This document shows positions 6,968 to 14,648 of a stretch of 23,203 bases of DNA, in pieces. Below the pieces are notes generated by a model. The model was not told where the DNA came from, searched no databases, and was given only the letters and a program-made list of their open reading frames with translations. The stretch is from contig JAYTTZ010000204.1 of NCBI GenBank assembly GCA_043744805.1, positions 1 to 23,203 on the forward strand. Direction: 5' to 3'. Both the position numbers and the translations under genes were made by a program. Origin of the DNA: Ga0077536 sp043744805 (GTDB lineage Bacteria > Pseudomonadota > Gammaproteobacteria > Ga0077536). Numbering within the stretch: position 1 is the first letter of the stretch; the number at the start of each line of letters is the position of its first letter.

Positions 6968-9592
6968 TCAGGAGTCCGAGTGACCGCGACCGCGCGTCAG
7001 GGGCGAACTCGGCAGGACCACCGTGTCTTCCCGCAGCGGGGCCTCGCCGCTCGCCGACTCATCCTCGTCCGGGTACTCGAACTCGATCTCACCGGGGACC
7101 GGCTGGTCGGCCACCGGCATCTCCATGTCGAAACCTTCCAGGTCGCTGTTATCCATGGGCACCCGCGCAAGACTTGCGGCCAATGGTGCCGCCGGAGCAG
7201 GCGCGATGGGCGGATCGATTTCGAAAAAGTCATCCAGCCCTTCCGGCGTCGGCTCCGCGCTCGCCGCCTGGAAGGCCGTCGTGTCCTCCATCATGAGACC
7301 CGAAGGCAGCACCGCCGGAATGATGGTGGTGGCCGTGTAGAAATCACGCGAGGGGGCGGTTTCTTCCGCGCGCTGCTCCGCCGGTGGCGGCGGCATGGTG
7401 ATGTCGAGTGGCACGAGATCGGCGTCATCGAGCCCGCTCTCGAGGGCCGTCGAGCCTGGCGTGTTCATCGTGAAATCGGAGAAGAATCCGCTGGCGTCCG
7501 CGTCAGCGTCGGCGTTGGCGTCCGACGCAGCGGCGGGCGTCGGGGCGTCGGCGTCGGGGCGGATGAAGGTTTCACCCAGCGGATCGATCGCCATTGTCAA
7601 CTCCGGCATGGACATTGTCCGGTGGACGGTTTCGCCGAGGAGATCGAAGTCCTGAGCCGGGGTCTGCGCGGCCTCTTGCGTCGGGCTGCCCGCCGACGCC
7701 ATGCCGGTCATGTCGTCTTCGTCGAACATCCCGATGCTGTCGGGATCCGGCGCCGTAGCCGCTGCGGGCAGCGCCTCCTGCTGCGGGCGCAGGGCCGGCT
7801 TCTCGTCGAGGGGACGGAGCGCGGGCGCCTTGTCTTCCAGGGGACGCAGCTGCGGAGGTTTGTCCTCCAGCGGACGGAGCGGCGGGGCCTTGTCTTCGAT
7901 GGGCCGCAGCTGGGGGGCTTTATCCTCGATGGGACGGAGCGGCGGCGCCGCTGCCGGAGTGACTGGAGGCGTCTTGTCCGCGTTGGAACGCAGCGGGAGC
8001 TTCTGCACGACCGTCGACATCTGCAGCGGAGGCTGGGGCGACGCCGGTGGCGGTGCCGTCACGGTGCCGCCCCCCAGCGCCGTAGCCGACGCTGCCACCA
8101 GGGTCTCGTTGACCGAGGCCATGATCGTCTGGTCGAGCTTCGCGCCCACGATCGTGCCTTCGGCGCTCGATCCGCCAGGCAGCTGGAATTCAAAATCGAA
8201 TTTATGGAAGCGGATGCGGTCGCTGTTGCGCAGCTGCTGCTCGCCGGTCACCTTCACGCCATTGATGAACGTACCGTTGACGCTGCCCTGCTCGATGAGC
8301 CAGAAGCCGCCGTCGCGATACCGGATCACGGCATGGCGCCGGCCGATGGTGGCCTTGTCCACCACGTAGTGATCGGTGAAGTCGGTATCGGTGCCCGCGA
8401 TACGGCCCACCATCAGGGGCTTGTCGGACAGCCGGTGCGGTGGCAGCCCGGCGTGGCCGTCGATGTCGATGAGCCAGGCTTCCGGGATCTGGACCGGCGC
8501 CTGGCGGACTGGGGCCACCGACGCAGTGCCACCACTGGCCGCTTTGGGGGACCCGCTGCCGCGCTTGCGCAGGAAGAAGAACGCGCCGGCGCCACCGGCC
8601 GCCAGGACCACGGAGCCGAGGATGAGCGGCAGCGAGGATTTGGGTACCGACGGCGGTGCAATGGCGGGGGTGGCTGCGGCGGGTGGCACGACCACTTCGC
8701 CCTTGAGATCACTGGGCGGGATTTTCTGGCCGGCAGAGAATTCCTTCAGCAGTTGCTCCAGCGACGTGCCGGTTTCGCGCGCCATTTGCTCCAGCGCACC
8801 ACGGTCCTCGGGGGACATCTGTTGCAGCAGCTTGCGGGACTCGGGCGAGCGCGCGGCGGCCTGTTCGGCCATGGGTGCGGCCGCCGGTGTGGCCGGCGCG
8901 CCGCTGCCTGCCACCGGGGCAATGGGCAGGGCCGGGTTGTCGATGGCGGCATGCAGCTTGGTGAAGGCGGCAGGGAGTTCGGTGGGGGTATAGGCGCGCT
9001 CGAAGGTGGCGCCCGTGGCGCTGGAGAGCGCCTGCATGAGCTGGATGTCGGCGGATTCCGTGAAGGCCATGCCAAAGATGCGGACCTGCATGCTGGCCGC
9101 CTCACGGGTGAGATCTTCGCGCAGCCAGCGCGAGCGCTCGGCGTCCAGGGCCGGATTGCCGGTATCGACGATACCATCGGTCATGAACACGATGAGCTTG
9201 GAGGCCTCGGGCCGACCGTTTTGCTTCAGTTCGTACATCGCCCGTTCGACCGCCGCCGGGCTATTGGTGAAACGACCCCGGTAATCCACCCGATCCAGGG
9301 CCTTGGCCAGGTCTTCGGGTTTGTCGAAGGTCGCGGTCTCGGCGACCTTGTCGTCGAACACCAGCACGCCGATGCGGCGATCACCGGTGAGGGAAGCGAG
9401 GAATTCACGGGCGGCGGCGCGGGCGACGAAGCCCGGATCGGACTTACGCATGCTGCCCGAATTATCGAAGACGAAAATGATGTCCTGCGGCTCGGCCTGC
9501 GCGGCAAGGCAGAGCGACCCAAGGAAGACGCCAAGACACACCCGCAGGGCCGGCAACAGTCTGGACGATTTCATGCGGCGAATGCCTTCCAT
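6968..9592 (-). CDS. VWA - transmembrane - FHA domain protein with repeat-rich acidic tail
   Basis: The 874-residue product has a signal peptide (1-33, ending AQA) and a von Willebrand A domain (about 37-215). The VWA MIDAS is DNSGS (43-47) with a later MTDG (137-140). A proline-rich stretch leads to a membrane helix (about 320-341) with a basic stop, LRKRG. A cytoplasmic FHA domain follows (about 392-470: GR at 396-397, TIGRRH 415-420, NGTFING 439-445), then 400 residues of low-complexity acidic tail. This layout would join an extracytoplasmic metal-dependent adhesion module to a phosphothreonine-reading module inside. The tail holds five 10-residue repeats (549-598) and repeated LGET motifs. 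I chose ATG 9592 because TAAGGA, overlapping the sseA stop, lies 7 nt upstream; ATGs at 9610 and 9574 are alternatives. No kinase gene is adjacent. The substrate or partner is unknown. Confidence 0.85.
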   Translation of the reverse strand: MEGIRRMKSSRLLPALRVCLGVFLGSLCLAAQAEPQDIIFVFDNSGSMRKSDPGFVARAAAREFLASLTGDRRIGVLVFDDKVAETATFDKPEDLAKALDRVDYRGRFTNSPAAVERAMYELKQNGRPEASKLIVFMTDGIVDTGNPALDAERSRWLREDLTREAASMQVRIFGMAFTESADIQLMQALSSATGATFERAYTPTELPAAFTKLHAAIDNPALPIAPVAGSGAPATPAAAPMAEQAAARSPESRKLLQQMSPEDRGALEQMARETGTSLEQLLKEFSAGQKIPPSDLKGEVVVPPAAATPAIAPPSVPKSSLPLILGSVVLAAGGAGAFFFLRKRGSGSPKAASGGTASVAPVRQAPVQIPEAWLIDIDGHAGLPPHRLSDKPLMVGRIAGTDTDFTDHYVVDKATIGRRHAVIRYRDGGFWLIEQGSVNGTFINGVKVTGEQQLRNSDRIRFHKFDFEFQLPGGSSAEGTIVGAKLDQTIMASVNETLVAASATALGGGTVTAPPPASPQPPLQMSTVVQKLPLRSNADKTPPVTPAAAPPLRPIEDKAPQLRPIEDKAPPLRPLEDKPPQLRPLEDKAPALRPLDEKPALRPQQEALPAAATAPDPDSIGMFDEDDMTGMASAGSPTQEAAQTPAQDFDLLGETVHRTMSMPELTMAIDPLGETFIRPDADAPTPAAASDANADADADASGFFSDFTMNTPGSTALESGLDDADLVPLDITMPPPPAEQRAEETAPSRDFYTATTIIPAVLPSGLMMEDTTAFQAASAEPTPEGLDDFFEIDPPIAPAPAAPLAASLARVPMDNSDLEGFDMEMPVADQPVPGEIEFEYPDEDESASGEAPLREDTVVLPSSPLTRGRGHSDS
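7801..7950 (-). repeat. Five 30-bp tandem repeats inside the FHA protein gene
   Basis: Five 30-bp units in register (7801-7830, 7831-7860, 7861-7890, 7891-7920, 7921-7950) encode decapeptides of the form APxLRPxEDK (P-L-R-P-I/L-E/D-D/E-K). Units alternate in sequence, with AP-P-LRP and AP-Q-LRP forms, suggesting two-unit duplication. They are coding repeats in a disordered linker, not CRISPR. Confidence 0.85.
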
Positions 9593-9602
9593 GCTGGGTT
9601 CC

Positions 9603-10442
9603 TTATGCATTGCTGGCAGCCGGCCGCCGGGGGTCGCGACACCATTCGCTCCACGAGCCAGCGTAGAGACGAGGTTCTGGCAACCCGGCATGGACCTGGG
9701 CAAGCACGTTATGACAGGCGGACACCCCCGACCCGCAGTAATGCACCGTCGAGGCGTCAGGTAGTTTACCCAAACTCACACTGAAAGCCTCCCGCAAAGC
9801 GGCAATCGGCAGGAAGTAACCGTCGGCACTGAGGTTGAGCTTGAACGAATGGTTGCGCGCCCCGGGAATGTGGCCGGCACACGGGTCGATGGGTTCGACT
9901 TCGCCGCGGTAGCGGGCGGCATCGCGGGCATCGACGAGTACTTCCCCGAGGCGTTCAACCTCCGCCAGCAGCACCCGGCGGCCCTCGGCCGGCTCGCCGT
10001 CGAAAACGCGGGGGGTGATCTGCGGCGCCTGCATTTCCAGCGGCCCGCCGCTGGCGCGCCAGGCCTGCCAGCCCCCATCCAGCACCGCCACCGCGTGGTG
10101 CCCCATGTAGCGCACCAGCCACCACAGGCGTGCCGCTGCCAGCGCCCCGCCCATGTCGTCGTAGCACACCACCTGCTGCCCGGGCGCGATGCCGAGCCGG
10201 CCGAACACCGCGCGCAAGTGCGCGGCGCCCGGCAGGGGATGGCGGCCGTCGTCGGTCAAGGGCGGACCGCTCAGGTCTTCGGACAAGTGCGCGTAGGCCG
10301 CGCCCGGGATGTGTGCCCCACGCCAGGCCACGGCGCCGCGCGCGTGGTCGGTGAGGTCGTAGCGACAGTCCACGATACGCGCGCCGGGCAGCGTCTTCAG
10401 TTCCTCGGCGGTAATAAGGGTGGTGTAGGTCGCTGTGCTCAT
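9603..10442 (-). CDS. sseA: 3-mercaptopyruvate / thiosulfate sulfurtransferase (two rhodanese domains)
   Basis: The 279-residue product has two rhodanese domains: an inactive N-terminal one (about 5-135, ending VLDGGWQAW) and a catalytic one (about 155-275). The active-site Cys is in CGSGVSA (C236), and SWSEW lies near the end. The CGSGV-type loop is characteristic of mercaptopyruvate sulfurtransferases, whereas thiosulfate:cyanide enzymes carry CRxGxT; Ser in place of the usual Thr is a mild variation. It transfers sulfur from 3-mercaptopyruvate to acceptors through a persulfide. Start ATG 10442 has GGAGA 8 nt upstream. Its stop overlaps the ribosome-binding site of the VWA-FHA gene, so it leads that group. 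Confidence 0.92.
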   Translation of the reverse strand: MSTATYTTLITAEELKTLPGARIVDCRYDLTDHARGAVAWRGAHIPGAAYAHLSEDLSGPPLTDDGRHPLPGAAHLRAVFGRLGIAPGQQVVCYDDMGGALAAARLWWLVRYMGHHAVAVLDGGWQAWRASGGPLEMQAPQITPRVFDGEPAEGRRVLLAEVERLGEVLVDARDAARYRGEVEPIDPCAGHIPGARNHSFKLNLSADGYFLPIAALREAFSVSLGKLPDASTVHYCGSGVSACHNVLAQVHAGLPEPRLYAGSWSEWCRDPRRPAASNA

Positions 10443-10463
10443 GGCCTGCGTCTCCGCTGCGGG

Positions 10464-10480
10464 CCCGCACGGCGTGCGGG
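10464..10480 (-). promoter_or_regulatory. GC-rich hairpin in the sseA leader
   Basis: CCCGCAC (10464-10470) and GTGCGGG (10474-10480) form a perfect 7-bp inverted repeat with a 3-nt loop, 21 nt before the sseA start. It lies downstream of a TATAGT -10-like element (10498-10493, minus). It could be an operator or an mRNA stem; no run of T follows on the minus strand. Confidence 0.35.
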
Positions 10481-10571
10481 ACGGCAGCTCCGACTATAAG
10501 ACTAGCCCCAATCGATCTTTTTGGACGCCATGCATTTGGGCTGGCGTTGTCCACGTCAAAAAGACACGCCG

Positions 10572-10708
10572 ATGCACATTACATTCATCCAGAAACGTAA
10601 GCTCGACGGCAGCACCTGCCGCAGGTGCGCCAAGGCGACGAGTCAACGCGCTACACCGTCCACCTGAAATTCGTCCACGCAGTGCTGGAGGCCCGGCCGG
10701 CTCAGTAG
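10572..10708 (+). pseudogene. Remnant of a glutaredoxin-like small protein gene, internally deleted and frameshifted
   Basis: The plus strand from ATG 10572 reads MHITFIQKRKLDGSTCRRCA, which resembles the N-terminus of small glutaredoxin-like proteins (ITFIKKRLxDGSPCRKC...). In another frame the DNA continues TRYTVHLKFVHAVLEARPAQ and ends at TAG 10706-10708, which resembles the C-terminus of the same proteins (a YTV-x-LKFV-x-VLE pattern). The middle, some 60-70 residues in a family of about 110, is missing and the two ends are in different frames. Both ends lie in the right order about 60 nt apart, which favours an internal deletion over chance. The 3' end overlaps the convergent cysB stop. 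The family match is from memory. Confidence 0.5.
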
Positions 10709-11676
10709 GTGGGGAGTTCTATTCCGCGCACCAGGTCTTCCAGCGCCTCCTTGTCCGGGGTCTGGGCGGCCAGATCCACCACTTCACGCGTGAGGTGCGG
10801 GGCGAAGAGCCGGATGAACTCGTACATGTAGCCGCGCAGCAGCGTGTTCCGGCTGAAGCCAATCCTGGTGATGCTGCTGGCAAAGAGGTGGCTGGCGTCG
10901 AGGGCCACGAGGCCGTGGTCCTGCGTGGGCTCGTAGGCGAGGGTCGCCACGATGCCTACGCCCATGCCAAGCCGCACGTAGGTCTTGATGACGTCCGCGT
11001 CGGTCGCGGTGAACACCACCCTGGGCGAGAGCCCTTGCGTGCGGAAGGCTTCATCGAGCTGCGAGCGTCCCGTGAACCCAAACACATAGGTGACCAGCGG
11101 ATAGGCCACCACGGCTTCCAGGGTGAGTGGCTGCACCTGGGTCAGCGGATGGCCGGTCGGCACGATGACCGACCGGTTCCAGCGGTAGCAAGGCAGCATG
11201 ATGAGGTTGTCAAAGAGCTCGAGGGCTTCGGTGGCGATGGCGAAATCCACGTCGTGGCGCGAGGCCAGCTCGGCAATCTGCATCGGCGAACCCTGGTGCA
11301 TGTGCAGGATGACTTCCGGGTAGCGATCCGCGAACACGCGGATGATGGGCGGCAGCACGTAGCGGGCCTGGGTGTGGGTGGTGGCGATGGACAGGGTGCC
11401 GCGCTTCTGGTCGCTGAATTCGCGCGCGATGCGCTTGATGTTGTCCACCTCGCCCAGGATCTTGCCCGCCAGGGTGATGATGGCTTCGCCCGCCGGGGTG
11501 ATGGTGGTGAGCTGCTTGCCGCTGCGCAGGAAGACCTGCACGCCAAGCTCGTCTTCCAGCATGCGGATCTGCTTGCTCACGCCTGGCTGCGAGGTATAGA
11601 GCCATGCGGCCGTGGCCGAGACGTTGAGGTCGTGGCGAGCGACTTCCCAGATGTAGCGAAGCTGCTGGAGTTTCAT
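10702..11676 (-). CDS. cysB: LysR-type regulator of sulfur assimilation CysB
   Basis: CysB activates cysteine-biosynthesis and sulfate-uptake genes in response to acetylserine. The 324-residue product starts MKLQQLRYIWEVARHDLNVS, with the winged-helix DNA-binding domain at about 1-60 (YTSQPGVSKQIRMLEDELG). The conserved effector-domain stretches TTHTQARYVLP, HMHQGSP, DFAIATEAL and GVGIVA are all present, making this a gamma-type CysB and not a generic LysR protein. A strong AGGAGG site sits 7 nt before the ATG, and the gene begins 26 nt after the meaB stop on the same strand, so it may be expressed partly from the mutase operon. The gene end overlaps a convergent glutaredoxin-like remnant. 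Confidence 0.95.
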   Translation of the reverse strand: MKLQQLRYIWEVARHDLNVSATAAWLYTSQPGVSKQIRMLEDELGVQVFLRSGKQLTTITPAGEAIITLAGKILGEVDNIKRIAREFSDQKRGTLSIATTHTQARYVLPPIIRVFADRYPEVILHMHQGSPMQIAELASRHDVDFAIATEALELFDNLIMLPCYRWNRSVIVPTGHPLTQVQPLTLEAVVAYPLVTYVFGFTGRSQLDEAFRTQGLSPRVVFTATDADVIKTYVRLGMGVGIVATLAYEPTQDHGLVALDASHLFASSITRIGFSRNTLLRGYMYEFIRLFAPHLTREVVDLAAQTPDKEALEDLVRGIELPTY

Positions 11677-11702
11677 GCGCTGCCCTCCTGCCTGCCGTGG
11701 AT

Positions 11703-12602
11703 TCAGATCTCGCCGAGCCCGGCCAGCACCCGCTGGTAGAGCGCCGCGACCGGCAGGTCGTAGGCCGCGGGCTCCAGCGACGCCAGTTGTTCGTCCAGCC
11801 GCCGCAGCACCAGATCCTGCACGCGGTAGGTGGCGCGGCGGCGCTGCGTCACGGCTGGCTCGCGGTTGGCGGCCACCTTCCGGGCATGCGCGCCGAGCGC
11901 TTCTTCCAGTTCATCCAGGCCCTTGCCGGATTCCACCGACACGCACAGCACCGGCACCGTCCAGTTCGCCGCGCGCTGGGTACCGAAGCGCACCGTGGAG
12001 GCCAGCACTTCGCGCATCCGCGCCGCGCCGTGGAGATCGCTCTTCGACACCACGATGAGGTCGGCCACTTCGAGGATACCTGCCTTCAGCGCCTGGATGG
12101 CGTCGCCCGTTTCGGGCTGCATCAGCAGCACGACGGTATCCACCAGCGCCTTCACGGCGTGTTCCGCCTGCCCCACGCCGACAGTTTCCAGCACGATTTG
12201 ATCAAAACCGTAGGCTTCCATCGCGCACAGGATGTCGGCAACGTTGTTGCACATGCCGTCCTGGGAATCCCGGCTGGAGACCGACCGCATGAACACGCGC
12301 GGATCGCCCGAGGCGGCCTCCATGCGGATGCGGTCACCGAGGATGGCGCCCTTGCTGTAGGGACTCGCCGGATCGATGGCCAGGACCCCCACGCTGGTGT
12401 CGCGCGCGGCGGCGCGTTCCACCAGCTTGCCGACCAGAGTGCTCTTGCCGACGCCCGGCGGTCCGGTGAAGCCGATGCGCCGGGATGGCGGCACCGGGTC
12501 GCTGGGCGCTGCGTTCAGCACGGTAGCGGCACTGGCGGACGCGAGCCGGGAGATTTCCCGCGCCAGCGCGCGGCGCTGTGAGGAGTCGAGCAGGCCGTGC
12601 AC
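11703..12602 (-). CDS. meaB: MeaB/ArgK-family GTPase chaperone of the B12-dependent mutase
   Basis: MeaB is a G3E-type GTPase that gates cobalamin loading and protects methylmalonyl-CoA mutase from inactivation. The 299-residue product has Walker A GPPGVGKS (47-54), the family block DPASPYSKGAILGDRIRM (77-94), FMRSVSSR, and ETVGVGQ (139-145). The nucleotide-specificity position is SKSD (186-189) in place of the usual NKxD, an Asn-to-Ser change. I chose GTG 12602 because it lies one base after the stop of the B12-binding subunit (TGA-C-GTG) and the N-terminal helix (ALAREISRL) follows; the frame is open to 12977 but that part is a shadow of the upstream gene. Order and spacing with both mutase subunits support the role. 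Confidence 0.93.
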   Translation of the reverse strand: MHGLLDSSQRRALAREISRLASASAATVLNAAPSDPVPPSRRIGFTGPPGVGKSTLVGKLVERAAARDTSVGVLAIDPASPYSKGAILGDRIRMEAASGDPRVFMRSVSSRDSQDGMCNNVADILCAMEAYGFDQIVLETVGVGQAEHAVKALVDTVVLLMQPETGDAIQALKAGILEVADLIVVSKSDLHGAARMREVLASTVRFGTQRAANWTVPVLCVSVESGKGLDELEEALGAHARKVAANREPAVTQRRRATYRVQDLVLRRLDEQLASLEPAAYDLPVAALYQRVLAGLGEI

Positions 12603-12603
12603 G

Positions 12604-13005
12604 TCAGGCGCCGGAGAGATGGTGGTCCATGGCCGCCACCACGTCCTCGATGCGCTGGCTGGCGTTGAAGATGCCAGCGGCCCCGGCCTCAAGCAGCGCC
12701 GCGTTGTCTTCCTGCGGGATGGTGCCGCCCACGAAGAGCTTGATATTGCCGCCCTGGGCTTCGCGCAGGTGGCGCACGGTCTCGCGGACCAGATCCACGT
12801 GGCTGCCGGAGAGGATAGACAGGCCCACGGCGTCCACGTCTTCCTCCACCGCCACGCGGGCGATGTATTCGGGCGATTTGCGCAGCCCCGTGTAGATGAC
12901 TTCGGCCCCGGCGTCGCGCAGCGCGAGGGCGATGATCTTGGCGCCCACGTCGTGGCCATCGAGGCCGGGCTTGGCAATCAGGATTCTTTTCCCGGCAAGA
13001 CTCAT
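12604..13005 (-). CDS. Acyl-CoA mutase small subunit, B12-binding
   Basis: The 133-residue protein is a free-standing cobalamin-binding domain of the methylmalonyl-CoA mutase type. It carries the DxHxxG motif as DGHDVG (D16, H18, G21), where the His is the lower axial cobalt ligand, then LSILSGSH (62-69) and FVGGTIP (91-97) which line the nucleotide tail pocket. It pairs with the adjacent large subunit to make an active B12 mutase. The start at 13005 has a GAGGT site with 4-nt spacing; the frame is open to 13113 but the extra residues are not conserved. Genes lie in the order large subunit, small subunit, meaB, with 23-nt and 1-nt gaps. Confidence 0.93.
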   Translation of the reverse strand: MSLAGKRILIAKPGLDGHDVGAKIIALALRDAGAEVIYTGLRKSPEYIARVAVEEDVDAVGLSILSGSHVDLVRETVRHLREAQGGNIKLFVGGTIPQEDNAALLEAGAAGIFNASQRIEDVVAAMDHHLSGA

Positions 13006-13028
13006 AGCTACCTCTGTTTCGGTGCGGG

Positions 13029-14648
13029 CTACAGCCGCACCGGCTCCTCGAATTCGCCCCATTCGCGCTTCAGCGTGTCCACCATTTCGCCCACGGTGGC
13101 ATAGGCGTGGCAACAGTCGACCAGCAGCGGCATCAGGTTCACATCGTCCGTCGCGGCCGCCGTAGCCAGCGCCGCGAGGGTGCGCTCGACGGCCGCCTGG
13201 TCGCGGGTGGCCTTCACGCGGTGGTAGCGTTCAAGCACCGTCGCCCGCGCTTCCGGGTTCACGCGGAAGACTTCGCCCAGTTCGTTGCGATCGTCGGCGT
13301 CGTGGCGGAAGTGGTTCACGCCCACCACCACGCGCTCGCCATTGTCGGTGTCGAGCTTGCGTTCAAACGCCCGGCGCGCGATGCGCATCTGCAGGTAACC
13401 GTCCTCGATCGCGCGCACGGTGCCGCCGTAGTCGTCGATTTCCTGCATGACTTTTTCCATTTCCGTTTCCATGCGATCGGTCAGCCACTCCACGAAGTAG
13501 CTGCCCCCCAGCGGATCCACGGTGCGGGCGATGCCGCTTTCGTAGGCCACGATCTGCTGGGTGCGCAGCGCGATTTCCGCGCTGGTTTCGGTGGGGATCT
13601 GGAAGGCTTCGTCGAAGGCGCAGGTGAAGATCGACTGCGCGCCGCCGAGCACGGCGGCCATGTTCTCGATGCCTACGCGCACGATGTTGTTCAAGGGCTG
13701 CTCGGCGGTGAGTGACGAACCGCCGCAGACCACGCCGAAGCGGAACATCAGCGCCTTGTCGTCCGTCACGCCGTAGCGTTCCTTCAGCTGCTTTGCCCAG
13801 AAGCGCCGCGCCGCGCGGAACTTGCAGATCTCCTCGAAGAAATCCATGTGCACGTAGAAGAAGAAGGACAGCCGCTTGGCGAAGGCGTTCGGATCGCCAC
13901 CCCGTCGCACCAGTTCCTCCACGTAGGCAAAGGCGTTGGCGAGCGTGTAGGCCATTTCCTCCACCGCCGTGCAGCCCGCGTCGCGTACATGCGCGCCAGC
14001 GATGCTGATGGGATTGAAGCGCGGGGTCTGCTCGTTGGAATACAGCACCGTATCGGCGATGAGGCGCATCGATGGCCGCACCGGGAAAATCCAGGTGCCG
14101 CGTGCCACGTACTCCTTGAGGATGTCGTTCTGGATCGTGCCGGTAAGCTTGGCGCGCGGGATGCCGCGCTGGTCAGCGACCGCGAGGTACATCGCATAGA
14201 TGATCGCCGCCGTGCCATTGATGGTGAACGAGGTGGAGAGCTTGGCGAGATCCAGGCCGTCGAACAGGATTTCGGCGTCCGCCAGGGTGGCGATGGGCAC
14301 GCCCACCTTGCCCACTTCGGAGCTCGCCATGGGATCGGTCGGGTCGTAGCCGCATTGGGTGGGCAGGTCGAGGGCGACGGACAAGCCCGTCTGGCCCTGG
14401 TTGATCAGGAACTTGTAACGTGCGTTGGTTTCTTCCGCCGAGCCGAAGCCCGAGTACTGGCGGAAGGTCCACAGGCGGCCACGATAGCCATTCTCGAAAA
14501 TACCGCGCGTGAAGGGATATTCGCCCGGCGCGCCGATACGCGCGGGGTCCACCATGTCGGCGGTCGCCACTTCCGGCACTTCGATGCCTGAGGGAGTCTT
14601 CAGGCTGGGCTCTACGGGCTCGGGCAGGTCGAACTGTGGCTTGTTCAC
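13029..14648 (-). CDS. Methylmalonyl-CoA-mutase-family large (substrate-binding) subunit
   Basis: This 539-residue TIM-barrel subunit lacks its own B12 domain, which is supplied by the next gene. It contains YPFTRGIFENGYRGRLWTFR, RQYSGFGSAEETNARY, GLSVALDLPTQCGYDP, GTIQNDILKEYVARGTW and NPISIAGAHVRDAG. Key residues by alignment from memory: Tyr65 (RQYSGF) and Arg183 (VARGTW) correspond to the pair that binds the free carboxylate in methylmalonyl-CoA mutase. Isobutyryl- and hydroxyisobutyryl-CoA mutases have Phe or Ile at the first position and Gln at the second. His220 matches the catalytic His. The likely substrate is thus methylmalonyl/succinyl-CoA or a close dicarboxylic analogue such as ethylmalonyl-CoA; which one is not settled. 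It starts with GTG overlapping the crotonase stop (GTGA) and a GGAGG site 6 nt upstream. Confidence 0.9.
   Translation of the reverse strand: MNKPQFDLPEPVEPSLKTPSGIEVPEVATADMVDPARIGAPGEYPFTRGIFENGYRGRLWTFRQYSGFGSAEETNARYKFLINQGQTGLSVALDLPTQCGYDPTDPMASSEVGKVGVPIATLADAEILFDGLDLAKLSTSFTINGTAAIIYAMYLAVADQRGIPRAKLTGTIQNDILKEYVARGTWIFPVRPSMRLIADTVLYSNEQTPRFNPISIAGAHVRDAGCTAVEEMAYTLANAFAYVEELVRRGGDPNAFAKRLSFFFYVHMDFFEEICKFRAARRFWAKQLKERYGVTDDKALMFRFGVVCGGSSLTAEQPLNNIVRVGIENMAAVLGGAQSIFTCAFDEAFQIPTETSAEIALRTQQIVAYESGIARTVDPLGGSYFVEWLTDRMETEMEKVMQEIDDYGGTVRAIEDGYLQMRIARRAFERKLDTDNGERVVVGVNHFRHDADDRNELGEVFRVNPEARATVLERYHRVKATRDQAAVERTLAALATAAATDDVNLMPLLVDCCHAYATVGEMVDTLKREWGEFEEPVRL

Noticed and set aside
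5939..9784. Very long plus-strand open frame of 1281 codons
   Set aside because: It is antisense to birA and the VWA-FHA gene, Arg/His/Gly-rich with no domain; high GC keeps antisense frames open.
12603..12977. N-terminal extension of MeaB
   Set aside because: It is the shadow of the B12-binding subunit gene; family similarity begins after GTG 12602.
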